From positions 1-35,942 of IMG/VR virus record IMGVR_UViG_3300021519_000026: DNA of 35,942 bases; one strand, 5' to 3'. This document shows positions 8,222 through 16,192 of the stretch, one piece after another. The translations under genes were made by a program, and so were the position numbers. Under the pieces are notes generated by a model that did not search any database, was not told the origin of the DNA, and was given only the letters and a program-made list of their open reading frames with translations. The DNA is from a virus. Numbering within the stretch: position 1 is the first letter of the stretch; the number at the start of each line of letters is the position of its first letter.

Positions 8222-10604
8222 TTTATATCTTAAGCCAGGAACATACATAAAATCTTCTACCACTACAGGAGAAGTACAAGGTATCTCATTAGAGAACTTT
8301 GTAGTAGGAGTTTTAAACAATCCTACATGTTGTCCTAAGTTATTTTTAGCAACAGGAGTCTTACAACTTCAGAATGGAATTGCACTTAGCTCTACACCTG
8401 CTTTAGTAACTGATCAAAATAATACAATTTCTCCCTTACGTCTATCCACAACAGATGTAAATAATAGAGGTGGAGGATCTATTGCATCCAATACAGCCTT
8501 TGGTTCTAATGCTCTAGGTCTTAATACTACAGGAGCTAATAATACCGCTTTTGGTCTTTCTGCTAGTTATAATAATTCAACTGGTAGTAATAATACCTCT
8601 GTAGGTTATTTAGCCTTAGCATTAAATGCTAATTCCAACAATACAGCTATTGGGTATCGTGCTTTAACAGCTAATACCAGTGGAAGTTTAAACGTAGCGG
8701 TAGGGGTGGATGCACTTTTGAGTAATACGACTGCTACCCAGCAAACGGCTGTTGGTTATCAAGCGTTGACTTTGAACACAACAGGTATTTGGAATACTGC
8801 ATTAGGTACTCAAACTTTGGCTGCAAATACAGTAGGAAATTACAACGTGGCTTTGGGTGTTTATGCTTTGGCGGCTAACACTCAAGGAAGTAATAACGTT
8901 GCATTGGGATTACAAGCTTTGGTGCGTAACGTAATTGGTGAAAACAACACCGCAGTTGGTAATTCTGCTTTGTATTTCAATACCGCATCATTAAATACAG
9001 CAGTTGGTTACGAAGCAGGTTATAACAACACAACAGGTCAACAATTGGTTGCCTTAGGAAACAAAGCAGGTCGTGCCAACACAACAGGAACGGGAAATAC
9101 TTTTGTTGGATGGGAGACAGCAATTAGCAACACCACAGGTGCAAATAACGTTGCTATGGGTACGCAAACTTTAATTGTTAACTCAACAGGTTCAAACAAT
9201 ACCGCCATTGGAACTACTGCTTTATACTCCAACACCGCCTCAAACAACACCGCAGTAGGATATCAAGCGGGTTATAGTAATACTGATGGAGGTGCCAATA
9301 CTGCAGTAGGTTATCAAGCATTAAGACAAAATACAACGGGTTTTCAAAATACAGCATTAGGTAATAATTCTCAATATTCTACAACAACAGGTACTTACAA
9401 TACCTCAATGGGATTCTATTCAATGAGAAGCAATACAACAGGAAGTTTTAACGTTGGTATTGGTTTATATGCAATGGATAATGCAAACGCATCTAATTCT
9501 ATTGGTATTGGATATAATGCTTTATCTTTTGGTGGGAATAATAGTGTAGGGGTTGGACATCAAGCATTAAAATCCAATACAGCAGACAACAACACCGCAG
9601 TAGGGTATCAAGCAGGGTATAGTAATACGAGTGCTGCTCAAATTACCGCTATGGGTTATCAATCCTTGTATCTCAATACTACAGGTAGTTACAATACCGT
9701 TATTGGATATACAGCGATGTATAATAATACAACAGGTTCTGAGAATACTGCTTTGGGTCGTCAATCGTTATTTAACAATACCACAGGACAATCAAATACA
9801 GCAATAGGATTAGGGTCTTTAGTATTAAACGTATCGGGTGGACAAAATACTGCTGTTGGTACTTCTGCATTATCCTCCAACACCGCCTCTTCAAACACCG
9901 CAGTAGGGTATCAATCAATGTACTCAAATACAACAGGTGTATACAACGTAGCAATAGGTACAGAATCGTTGTCAGGTAACACATCAGCCATTTATAACAT
10001 ATCAATTGGATTTAGAAACTTGGGTGTTACAACAGGAAGTTATAACACCTCAATTGGTACTTATGCAATGCAAAGTGCATCAACGGCTGCTCAAAATGTC
10101 GCTGTTGGTTATGCGGCACTTCAAAATGCTGGTACAAGCACTTCAAACGTTGCTATTGGTCATCAATCACTAAATGGTGCTACAGGAGGTAGCAACGTAG
10201 CAATAGGAGTAAACGCATTAGGTGTTCAGACTGCCTCAAACAATACGGCAGTAGGCTCAAATGCAGGAGCAGCAAACACATCTGGAGGTGCTGTCGCTGC
10301 CTTTGGTCGTGCTGCTTTGGGTTCAAACACAACAGGTTCTTTTAATAGTGCAATGGGTTACAATGGCTTGACTGCAAATACAACAGGTTCAAGTAATAGT
10401 GCGTTGGGTGCAGATACAAATAGTGGAAACTTTGATAGTAGTGTTATATTGGGTAGAAATGCAACTGCGACTGCTTCTAATCAATTTGTAGTAGGTAGTA
10501 CTACTTATAACGCAGGTGCAGTTACTACCGAAGTAGTCATATCAGATACTACTTGGAGTGTACGTATTAACGGAACAGCATACAAAATTTTAATGAGAGC
10601 ATAA
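8208..10604 (+). CDS. Long repetitive fibre with YadA-head-like repeats
   Basis: A 798-residue protein made mostly of repeats of about 20-25 residues built on N-T-A-V-G-Y-Q-A-L and S-N-T-T-G, resembling Hep/Hag (YadA head) repeats that form left-handed beta-rolls in trimeric adhesins. The first 85 residues are different and probably attach the fibre. The C-terminus (after about residue 745) has a short non-repetitive cap ending RINGTAYKILMRA. It overlaps the holin by 14 bases. Codon choice changes along the gene: the early repeats (about 8460-8650) use AAT ACT-type codons and the later ones AAC ACC-type codons, suggesting patchwork origin. Long host-binding fibre is the likely role. Confidence 0.85.
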   Translation: MKKTDLYLKPGTYIKSSTTTGEVQGISLENFVVGVLNNPTCCPKLFLATGVLQLQNGIALSSTPALVTDQNNTISPLRLSTTDVNNRGGGSIASNTAFGSNALGLNTTGANNTAFGLSASYNNSTGSNNTSVGYLALALNANSNNTAIGYRALTANTSGSLNVAVGVDALLSNTTATQQTAVGYQALTLNTTGIWNTALGTQTLAANTVGNYNVALGVYALAANTQGSNNVALGLQALVRNVIGENNTAVGNSALYFNTASLNTAVGYEAGYNNTTGQQLVALGNKAGRANTTGTGNTFVGWETAISNTTGANNVAMGTQTLIVNSTGSNNTAIGTTALYSNTASNNTAVGYQAGYSNTDGGANTAVGYQALRQNTTGFQNTALGNNSQYSTTTGTYNTSMGFYSMRSNTTGSFNVGIGLYAMDNANASNSIGIGYNALSFGGNNSVGVGHQALKSNTADNNTAVGYQAGYSNTSAAQITAMGYQSLYLNTTGSYNTVIGYTAMYNNTTGSENTALGRQSLFNNTTGQSNTAIGLGSLVLNVSGGQNTAVGTSALSSNTASSNTAVGYQSMYSNTTGVYNVAIGTESLSGNTSAIYNISIGFRNLGVTTGSYNTSIGTYAMQSASTAAQNVAVGYAALQNAGTSTSNVAIGHQSLNGATGGSNVAIGVNALGVQTASNNTAVGSNAGAANTSGGAVAAFGRAALGSNTTGSFNSAMGYNGLTANTTGSSNSALGADTNSGNFDSSVILGRNATATASNQFVVGSTTYNAGAVTTEVVISDTTWSVRINGTAYKILMRA

Positions 10605-10619
10605 AATTAATTAACTTTG
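10588..10619 (+). promoter_or_regulatory. Probable Bacteroidota-type promoter
   Basis: TAACTTTG at 10612-10619 matches TAnnTTTG exactly. A weak TTTT takes the -33 place at 10588-10591, 20 bp upstream. The start point would be about 10625, with a roughly 22-nt A-rich leader before the ATG at 10647. Confidence 0.5.
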
Positions 10620-10646
10620 CAATACAAAATAAAATAAAATATAATT

Positions 10647-10973
10647 ATGACAACTTACAATTGGACAATCACTAACCTCTACACCAAGACTGTAGAAGGT
10701 TTGGAAGACTACGTAGTAACTGCTATGTTTGAAGTAGAAGGCGTAGATGGAGAATTTACTAACACCGTAAACGGAAGTCAAATGTTTACCGTAAAAGAAG
10801 GAGCTGATTTTATTCCTTATGCTAACTTGACTGAAGAGGTTGTAGTAGAGTGGATTAAAGAAGAATTAGGTGAGAATGGTTTGCTTTCCATTACTGCTTG
10901 CATTGATGGACAAATCGAAAGCCAGAAAAACCCTCCTGTAGTTCCAGTAATCACAGCTTTACCATGGAGTTAA
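10647..10973 (+). CDS. Small conserved phage protein (DUF7936-like)
   Basis: A 108-residue soluble acidic protein that begins MTTYNWTITNLYTKTVEG and ends with IDGQIESQKNPPVVPV and LPW. This plan (TYNW...; F.PY..LTEE.V..W; a late Q.E.QKNP and final LPW) is one I know from small proteins near tail genes in aquatic phages, where no function is established. It follows its own promoter-like site. The next small gene starts inside its last codons. Confidence 0.75.
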   Translation: MTTYNWTITNLYTKTVEGLEDYVVTAMFEVEGVDGEFTNTVNGSQMFTVKEGADFIPYANLTEEVVVEWIKEELGENGLLSITACIDGQIESQKNPPVVPVITALPWS

Positions 10974-11122
10974 GTCTAGCTAAACAAATCGTATCTGAGG
11001 CTTTGAACATTGCTATCTCTAAGGGATGCTTTGGCTTAGTAGAAGTTTCTAATATCGTTAAGGCTTTGGAAAAGCTTGAGGAAACTCAAGACATCCAGTT
11101 TGGCGAAATTACACAAGATTAA
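10964..11122 (+). CDS. Small 52-residue helical protein
   Basis: An ATG at 10964 opens 52 codons to a TAA at 11120-11122, overlapping the previous gene by 10 bases in another frame. The product starts MELSLAKQIVSEALNIAISKG and is amphipathic and helical, with an acidic C-terminus (EETQDIQFGEITQD). Codon use matches its neighbours and the stop sits four bases before a strong terminator, which supports a real gene. Function unknown. Confidence 0.6.
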   Translation: MELSLAKQIVSEALNIAISKGCFGLVEVSNIVKALEKLEETQDIQFGEITQD

Positions 11123-11125
11123 ACT

Positions 11126-11150
11126 AAGGGGGTTAATAGCCCCCTTTAAA
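11126..11150 (+). terminator. Rho-independent terminator
   Basis: A perfect 7-bp stem AAGGGGG / CCCCCTT (11126-11132 and 11140-11146) with loop TTAATAG is followed by TTTAAATTTT. It ends the transcript of the two small genes before it. Confidence 0.8.
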
Positions 11151-11161
11151 TTTTAAATAAC

Positions 11162-11479
11162 GTGAAAAACCTATCCATTAAACTTAACTTTATCTTCTTC
11201 TTTGCTATTGTCTACCTTTTATACAGGTATGAGTACGTACAAGAACAAGACACCAATCAAGTAATCTCTTTTATAGATTCTATTGATAAAGCAAACGATA
11301 CTTACTTTGAAAAGATAGACTCCTTAGAGCATATCAAACACGAAGAGTATAGAACTTACGAAAAAATCACTTTAAAGTATGACACCATTCAAATCGCTAT
11401 TGACACTATGCCTGACATTGACGGCACAAAATATCTACTCACAATCTCTAGACAGCTTACCGCTAAAGGAGTTGAATAA
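11162..11479 (+). CDS. Putative inner-membrane spanin (Rz-like)
   Basis: A 105-residue protein starting at a GTG just after the terminator. One N-terminal membrane segment (about residues 8-23, NFIFFFAIVYLLYRYEY) is followed by a charged, helical, probably coiled-coil region (SIDKANDTYFEKIDSLEHI), a layout typical of i-spanins that link the inner membrane to an outer-membrane partner during lysis. The last 101 bases overlap the next gene in another frame, the arrangement known from Rz/Rz1 pairs. Sequence similarity to known Rz is not evident by eye, so the call rests on topology and context. Confidence 0.55.
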   Translation: MKNLSIKLNFIFFFAIVYLLYRYEYVQEQDTNQVISFIDSIDKANDTYFEKIDSLEHIKHEEYRTYEKITLKYDTIQIAIDTMPDIDGTKYLLTISRQLTAKGVE

Positions 11480-11738
11480 CGAGTTCCTTAAGGGAATTCA
11501 AGCACGTGAGAGAGTAGTTAGTCTTAAAAAGATAGTTAAGACTGACAGTGTACAGTTATCTTTATATAAAGATTCTATTATTCCTAACTTTAGATTAGCT
11601 CTAGATACCGCTAAAGTAGAGATAGTTCGCTTAGATACTAAAGTTAGATCTCAAGCAGAAACTATTAAAACACTTAAAAATGTTTTGAAAGGTGGATTAA
11701 TTGCTATAGCTTTGTTAACCATAGGGTTGATACTTTAA
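11379..11738 (+). CDS. Putative spanin partner or unimolecular spanin
   Basis: A 119-residue protein whose ATG lies inside the preceding gene. It has an N-terminal signal-like segment (FKSLLTLCLTLTAQNIYSQ), a helical charged middle (KTDSVQLSLYKDSIIP, VRSQAETIKTLKN) and a C-terminal hydrophobic helix (GGLIAIALLTIGLIL). N-terminal export signal plus C-terminal membrane helix is the plan of unimolecular spanins. The Cys at residue 11 follows LTL, which is a poor lipobox, so cleavage by signal peptidase I after YS is an alternative. A stop codon lies two codons upstream of the ATG, so no longer form exists. Confidence 0.55.
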   Translation: MTPFKSLLTLCLTLTAQNIYSQSLDSLPLKELNNEFLKGIQARERVVSLKKIVKTDSVQLSLYKDSIIPNFRLALDTAKVEIVRLDTKVRSQAETIKTLKNVLKGGLIAIALLTIGLIL

Positions 11739-11748
11739 CTCTCTGCCT

Positions 11749-13083
11749 ATGATCCCAATCTCTAAACAGATTGTTCAATATTACATTGACAATCCAAATA
11801 CAACCGAGACAGCTGTTGAAGTTGCTATCCGCTTCAACTATCAGCCAGAAGTAAACAATCTTCTAAGAGGAAAAAGAGTTCGTGACTTAAAGAGAACAGC
11901 AATGGCTCATCTACTTAGGGAGGATTCTTTGTATCAGCCAAGTGCTACTTCTCCTGTGTTGTCTAACCATACTCTAGGAACTTACGATGAGAACTTAGAT
12001 AAAGGTACTCTAGAAGTATCTAAACTAGTCTCTGAGCAACCTAGATCTGCTGAAGAGATCATTCAGATCCACAAAATAGATACTACTAAGTGGAGATTAG
12101 TACAGTATTGGAGTAAAGAAAAACAATCAGGTTGGCTAGTGTCAGCCTTATTTGCTTCTATAAAGCCTGAGGATAGTTTACCTCAAGACATTGAAGACGT
12201 TCTAAGAGAGGTTTTTTTAGAATCTAACATAAGTCCTTGCCCTACTCCTAAGAAGGTCCCTGTGGCCTCTAAAAGAGCTTTATTTGTTTATATGAGTGAC
12301 AAGCATGTAGGAGCGCTTACTCACCCTAACTCTATTTTCAACAACGACTACAACGAAGACATCTTCGAAGTAAGAATGATGAGAGTATTAGAAGAGATAG
12401 AGAAGCAAGTAAAGATCTATGGAAGACTAGAAGATCTTTTTATTTGTGACTTAGGAGATTCATTAGATGGTTGGAGTGGCTTAACTACTAGAGGAGGACA
12501 CCAACTACCTCAAAACATGAACAACAAGGAGTCTTTTATGACTTACCTTTATGCTCACAAAAGATTCTTTGATGAATTGCAAGAAAAGAATCTTGCAAAT
12601 AACATCCATGCAATTATGCAGACAGAAGACAACCACTCAGGTTCCTTTGGTTATATTACAAATCAAGCACTTACTCTTTATTTAAATACAGCTTATCCTT
12701 TTATCAAAGTAACGATAATGGAGAAGTTTTTAGAACACTTTGATTATGGCAAACACACGTTTATCTTTACTCATGGCAAAGATTCTGAGGATCTTAAGCA
12801 TGGTCTTCCCCTTTTCTTAACAGAAAAAGCAGAAAATTTCCTTAATAAATACATAGATCATCACGGTCTAGGAGAGAATAAAAATATTTCGATAGTAAAA
12901 GGAGACTTACATACAGAGAGTATGCAACAAGTCTATAAGTTTAGATACCGTAATGTTCTCTCTATGTATGGCTCTTCTAAGTGGGTAATGAACAACTTTG
13001 GTCCAGGATATCCAGGAGTTTCATTTGATTTAGTAGAAAAAGATACGGATTTAATATATTCGTTTTATATTCGCTTTAAATAA
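11749..13083 (+). CDS. Metallophosphoesterase-like protein with N-terminal HTH-like region
   Basis: A 444-residue protein. Residues of about 180-400 carry the calcineurin-like phosphoesterase motifs in order: D184-x-H186 (YMSDKHVGA), G236-D237 (DLGDSLDG), N295-H296 (TEDNHSG), H342 (FTHGKD) and D386-x-H388 (KGDLHTE). These would bind two metal ions. The usual GNHD has become DNHS. The first 60 residues are helical and could be a helix-turn-helix; the middle part (65-170) has no clear match. Such proteins can act on nucleotides, nucleic-acid ends or phosphoproteins, and the substrate here is unknown. It sits just after the lysis-type genes. Confidence 0.7.
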   Translation: MIPISKQIVQYYIDNPNTTETAVEVAIRFNYQPEVNNLLRGKRVRDLKRTAMAHLLREDSLYQPSATSPVLSNHTLGTYDENLDKGTLEVSKLVSEQPRSAEEIIQIHKIDTTKWRLVQYWSKEKQSGWLVSALFASIKPEDSLPQDIEDVLREVFLESNISPCPTPKKVPVASKRALFVYMSDKHVGALTHPNSIFNNDYNEDIFEVRMMRVLEEIEKQVKIYGRLEDLFICDLGDSLDGWSGLTTRGGHQLPQNMNNKESFMTYLYAHKRFFDELQEKNLANNIHAIMQTEDNHSGSFGYITNQALTLYLNTAYPFIKVTIMEKFLEHFDYGKHTFIFTHGKDSEDLKHGLPLFLTEKAENFLNKYIDHHGLGENKNISIVKGDLHTESMQQVYKFRYRNVLSMYGSSKWVMNNFGPGYPGVSFDLVEKDTDLIYSFYIRFK

Positions 13084-13106
13084 AGTTAAATAAAAATAAA
13101 AAAGTT

Positions 13107-13337
13107 ATGATTACCCTAGCAGATATAGATAAATTAAAAAATAAGTTTTACTTAGACTCAGAAAAAGATGGGCTAGGAGTAAGACCTAACGTAATACTAA
13201 TCACAGAGGATCAGTTTGAAGAGATACTGGAAGAAATGGGTGTAGAAGATGAAGAAGATGTTACAATAGAAAGCATACTAGGAATGGATGTGGTTATAGC
13301 AAATGGATTAGAATACCCAAGAGTGCTAAGACTTTAA
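13107..13337 (+). CDS. Small acidic hypothetical protein
   Basis: A 76-residue acidic protein (EDQFEEILEEMGVEDEEDV) with a beta-like end (GMDVVIANGLEYPRVLRL). An A-rich leader lies before the ATG. No known family is recognised. It is the last gene of the plus-strand block, and its TAA overlaps the stop codon of the opposite-strand fibre gene within a TTTAAA sequence, leaving no room for a terminator. Confidence 0.6.
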   Translation: MITLADIDKLKNKFYLDSEKDGLGVRPNVILITEDQFEEILEEMGVEDEEDVTIESILGMDVVIANGLEYPRVLRL

Positions 13338-14131
13338 ATCTGAGTAACTTTAAATACTACAGAGTAAGCATCCGTATTATTGTTGTCTACATAGACAGTA
13401 GGAACACTGCCTCCTACAAATCCTGAAGTAAAATTCAGAATCATTCCCCCTCCTATTGTTGTTACACCTGCCTGGCCGATACTAGATTGAGGAGTAGCTG
13501 CATTGTTAAAAGTTGCTACATATACCCCTGCTTCTTGTTTGTCTTGAGTTACATTATTAACAGCATAGTACTCTATTTTAAGTAAGCCTACAAAGAATTG
13601 AGTAGCAGACTGATACAGAATAGTATTACTAGACATTCCATTTACTACTACGGTAGTTGAGCTACCTCCACCTCCACCACTTCCATTAGAAGCAGCAGTA
13701 ATTCTACCTTGAGCATCTACTGTAATGTTAGAATTTGTGTAAGAGCCTGCAGTTACTGCAGTATTGGCTAGAGAGATGGTTCCACTTGCTGTTATTGTTC
13801 CTCCGCTTAATCCTGTTCCTGCTGTGATAGAAGTAACAGTACCTAAGTACTGATCTCCACTTACAGGAGTATAACCAAGAGCATTAGTAACATCAGTACC
13901 TGTTAAGGTAATAGCACCTGTTCTTGTGTTAAAGCTTGTAACGAAGTTTGCTGAGCTAAAGCCTATAGTCACATCTCCAGTACCAGAGTTAGCACCTGTG
14001 CTACTAATGGTCAAAGGAGAACTGACTATAAGTTTAGTAATCAAAGCCTCTCCAGAGGTAGAAACGTTTATGTCGCTTCTACCTACAGAGAAATTATCAA
14101 TAAGGGAACCACCAATCTGAGTTCTAGCCAT
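13334..14131 (-). CDS. Tail-fibre-like protein
   Basis: A 265-residue protein of low-complexity beta-rich repeats. Residues 66-90 hold SFNTRTGAITLTGTDVTNALGYTP split over adjacent strands, a motif shared with the gene at 16193-16876. Residues of about 120-155 carry the SYTNSNITVDAQGRITAASN repeat common in phage fibres, followed by a short Gly linker. The C-terminal 100 residues form a distinct domain (QEAGVYVATFNNAAT...VVFKVTQI) that could bind receptor or cap the trimer. It is the last gene of the minus-strand transcript. The leader is three exact ATTTAAA units. Confidence 0.8.
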   Translation of the reverse strand: MARTQIGGSLIDNFSVGRSDINVSTSGEALITKLIVSSPLTISSTGANSGTGDVTIGFSSANFVTSFNTRTGAITLTGTDVTNALGYTPVSGDQYLGTVTSITAGTGLSGGTITASGTISLANTAVTAGSYTNSNITVDAQGRITAASNGSGGGGGSSTTVVVNGMSSNTILYQSATQFFVGLLKIEYYAVNNVTQDKQEAGVYVATFNNAATPQSSIGQAGVTTIGGGMILNFTSGFVGGSVPTVYVDNNNTDAYSVVFKVTQI

Positions 14132-14152
14132 ATTTAAAATTTAAAATTTAAA
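14132..14152. repeat. Tandem 7-mer in fibre leader
   Basis: Three perfect copies of ATTTAAA fill the spacer directly before the ATG of the 13334-14131 gene. It probably works as an unstructured A/T-rich translation leader. Confidence 0.8.
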
Positions 14153-14157
14153 ATATA

Positions 14158-16158
14158 TTAAGGTTTAATATAAGAGATACGGATTTTATCAGTAGAAGTA
14201 GGAGTGAATAAGAAAGTAACAGTCAAGGTAGGAGTATAAACAATAGTATAATCATTACCTGCACCTGGTTCCATCAATACACCGTTAAAATAAACATGTT
14301 CGCTTCCTGATACTCCTGTTGTATTCAATGGAGCACTAAATACTGTAGTAGATCCATTAGGTAAAGGAGAAGGAGTTTCTCTTGTTACAATATTAGAGAT
14401 GTTTAAAGTTCCTGAAGGAAGATCACCTACGCTTAAAGTAGTACCACTAGTAACTCTACCTTTTGCATCTGTAGTAACCTTGGTATAAGTACCTGCAGTT
14501 CCAACACTTGCTAAAGTCAAAGCAATTGAAGTAGTTCCTGAACCTGTAGCATCTCCACTTACGGTAATAGTTTGGTTACCTGTAATGTAGTTAGGAGTCC
14601 AGTTTACCCACTTGTTAGTTCCACCACCTGTGTAACGAAGCAATTGTCCGTCAGCAGGAGTTGTAATAGTTACATCACTAAGTCCGCTTAGAGCACTGAT
14701 CAAGTTAATAGCTGTATTAGTTACACCTGTTACACGACCTTTAGCATCTACTGTAAATACAGGAACCTGAGTTGCACTACCATAAGTACCTGAGGTTACA
14801 CCTGAGTTTGCAAGAGTAACTGCAATACCTGTAGCTCCTGTACCTGTAACGTCACCAGACAATGTAATAGTTTGGTTACCTGTTAAGTAAGTGTTAGTAT
14901 CAAGTGACCAAGTGTTAGCTGCAGTCTTCTTCAAGAATCCTGTTGTTCCACTTAAGGTTGCAATTGCACCTAAATCCGCATCATACGCTTGAACATCAGT
15001 ACCAATAGCAAGACCTAAAGAAGTACGAGCAGCACTAGAGTCAGCAGAAGCAATTAGAGTACGACCAAAAGAAGTCAAACTAGCAACAGAAGCTGTATCT
15101 AATGCAGTAAAATAAATCATTGTATCAGGAGCAGTAACAGCTCCAGCCAATGCAGTTAAAGTAGCATCTAAAGTTTGCTTAGCATTTAATTGAGTTTGGA
15201 TAGCTGAACTAACACCACTCAAGTAACTCATTTCAGTTGAAGTTACTGAACTTACGCTTACTTTACCTCCTCCATCAGAAACTAAGGCTCTGCTTACAGT
15301 TAAGTTAGAAGTAACAATAGAAGAAGCACCACCTGTAACAGCTGCTTGTGCTCTAGCATCTAAGTAGTAAAGGTTAGAACCTTCAGCAATATCAGAAGTA
15401 GTAGCGTTAGTAGCAGCAGTAGCTCTACCATAAGTATCAAGAGTAACCTTAGTAAAGGTACCTGCACTTACACCAGTAGTTGCTAAGTCAATGTTATCTG
15501 CGTTAACAACAATACGGGCAGAAGAAGCTGTACCTACGTCAAAAGTAAGACCTGTTTTAGTTAAACCTGCTCCTGCAGTATAATCGGCAGCTCCTGAGAA
15601 CTGAGAAAATACAATACTAGTAGTACCTAAAGTAATAGGTCCAGGAGTACTTTGTACCCAACCTGTTGCTTGAAGAGTAGTTCCACTCTGTACAAAGTAG
15701 AAAGCGTTTACTAACTCTGTACCTGTGTCTGAATCTGTAGAACGAGCCCAAGCACCTGCAGCTACATCATAAACACCGTTCTGTGTAGTTGTAGTTTGGT
15801 TCTTTACAAGAACACGGTCACCTGCAATAACAGAAACACCATCAATAGTCTGTGTTCCACTTAAAGTAATGTTTGCAGTTGTTGCTACTCTTACTGCAGT
15901 TTTAGTACTCAAACCTTGAGCAACTGAATCTACATAAGCTTTGGTAGCTACATCTGAGTTAGAAGTAGGAGTTCCTACGTTAGTTACTTTGAATCCTCCC
16001 AAAGACTGATCTGCTGTAAAAGCTACTGATCCATCTTTTTTGACAAAGTTAGCTCCATCTGCAAGTTTCGAACTTGCTATGGCTGCGGATGCATCAATAT
16101 CACTATTTATGATAGTTAACGCATCCAGTTGCGACTTTTTAATTTTAGTTAATGCCAT
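14158..16158 (-). CDS. Large tail-fibre protein
   Basis: A 666-residue fibre. The N-terminus (MALTKIKKSQLDAL, then SDIDASAAIASSKLADG and TKAYVDSVAQGL) is the virion-attachment type found in many phage fibres. The middle contains VLVKNQTTTTQNGVYDVAAG-type beta modules and repeats of the G-T-F-T-K-V-T-x-D-x-x-G-R-A/V-T kind, at least three copies. The C-terminal 70 residues (PNGSTTVFSAPLNTTG, HVYFNGVLMEPGAGNDY, DKIRISYIKP) match the C-terminal domain of the neighbouring gene at 16193-16876. No intramolecular chaperone is seen. It is probably a trimeric host-recognition fibre. Confidence 0.88.
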   Translation of the reverse strand: MALTKIKKSQLDALTIINSDIDASAAIASSKLADGANFVKKDGSVAFTADQSLGGFKVTNVGTPTSNSDVATKAYVDSVAQGLSTKTAVRVATTANITLSGTQTIDGVSVIAGDRVLVKNQTTTTQNGVYDVAAGAWARSTDSDTGTELVNAFYFVQSGTTLQATGWVQSTPGPITLGTTSIVFSQFSGAADYTAGAGLTKTGLTFDVGTASSARIVVNADNIDLATTGVSAGTFTKVTLDTYGRATAATNATTSDIAEGSNLYYLDARAQAAVTGGASSIVTSNLTVSRALVSDGGGKVSVSSVTSTEMSYLSGVSSAIQTQLNAKQTLDATLTALAGAVTAPDTMIYFTALDTASVASLTSFGRTLIASADSSAARTSLGLAIGTDVQAYDADLGAIATLSGTTGFLKKTAANTWSLDTNTYLTGNQTITLSGDVTGTGATGIAVTLANSGVTSGTYGSATQVPVFTVDAKGRVTGVTNTAINLISALSGLSDVTITTPADGQLLRYTGGGTNKWVNWTPNYITGNQTITVSGDATGSGTTSIALTLASVGTAGTYTKVTTDAKGRVTSGTTLSVGDLPSGTLNISNIVTRETPSPLPNGSTTVFSAPLNTTGVSGSEHVYFNGVLMEPGAGNDYTIVYTPTLTVTFLFTPTSTDKIRISYIKP

Positions 16159-16160
16159 TG

Positions 16161-16184
16161 TATTTAGTTATTTAGTTATTTAGT
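16161..16184. repeat. Tandem 8-mer in fibre leader
   Basis: Three perfect TATTTAGT units (plus-strand reading) lie two bases upstream of the start codon of the 14158-16158 gene. Confidence 0.8.
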
Positions 16185-16192
16185 TTTTTCTA

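Noticed and set aside
8460-10440. Regular DNA repeats resembling a CRISPR-like or satellite array
   Set aside because: The repeats keep one reading frame and encode the NTAVGYQA-type beta-roll of a fibre; unit length and spacers vary with the protein repeat.
14200-14220. GTGAATAA resembling a DnaA box
   Set aside because: It is a single imperfect match inside a fibre coding region, with no cluster or AT-rich unwinding element, so it is not evidence for an origin.
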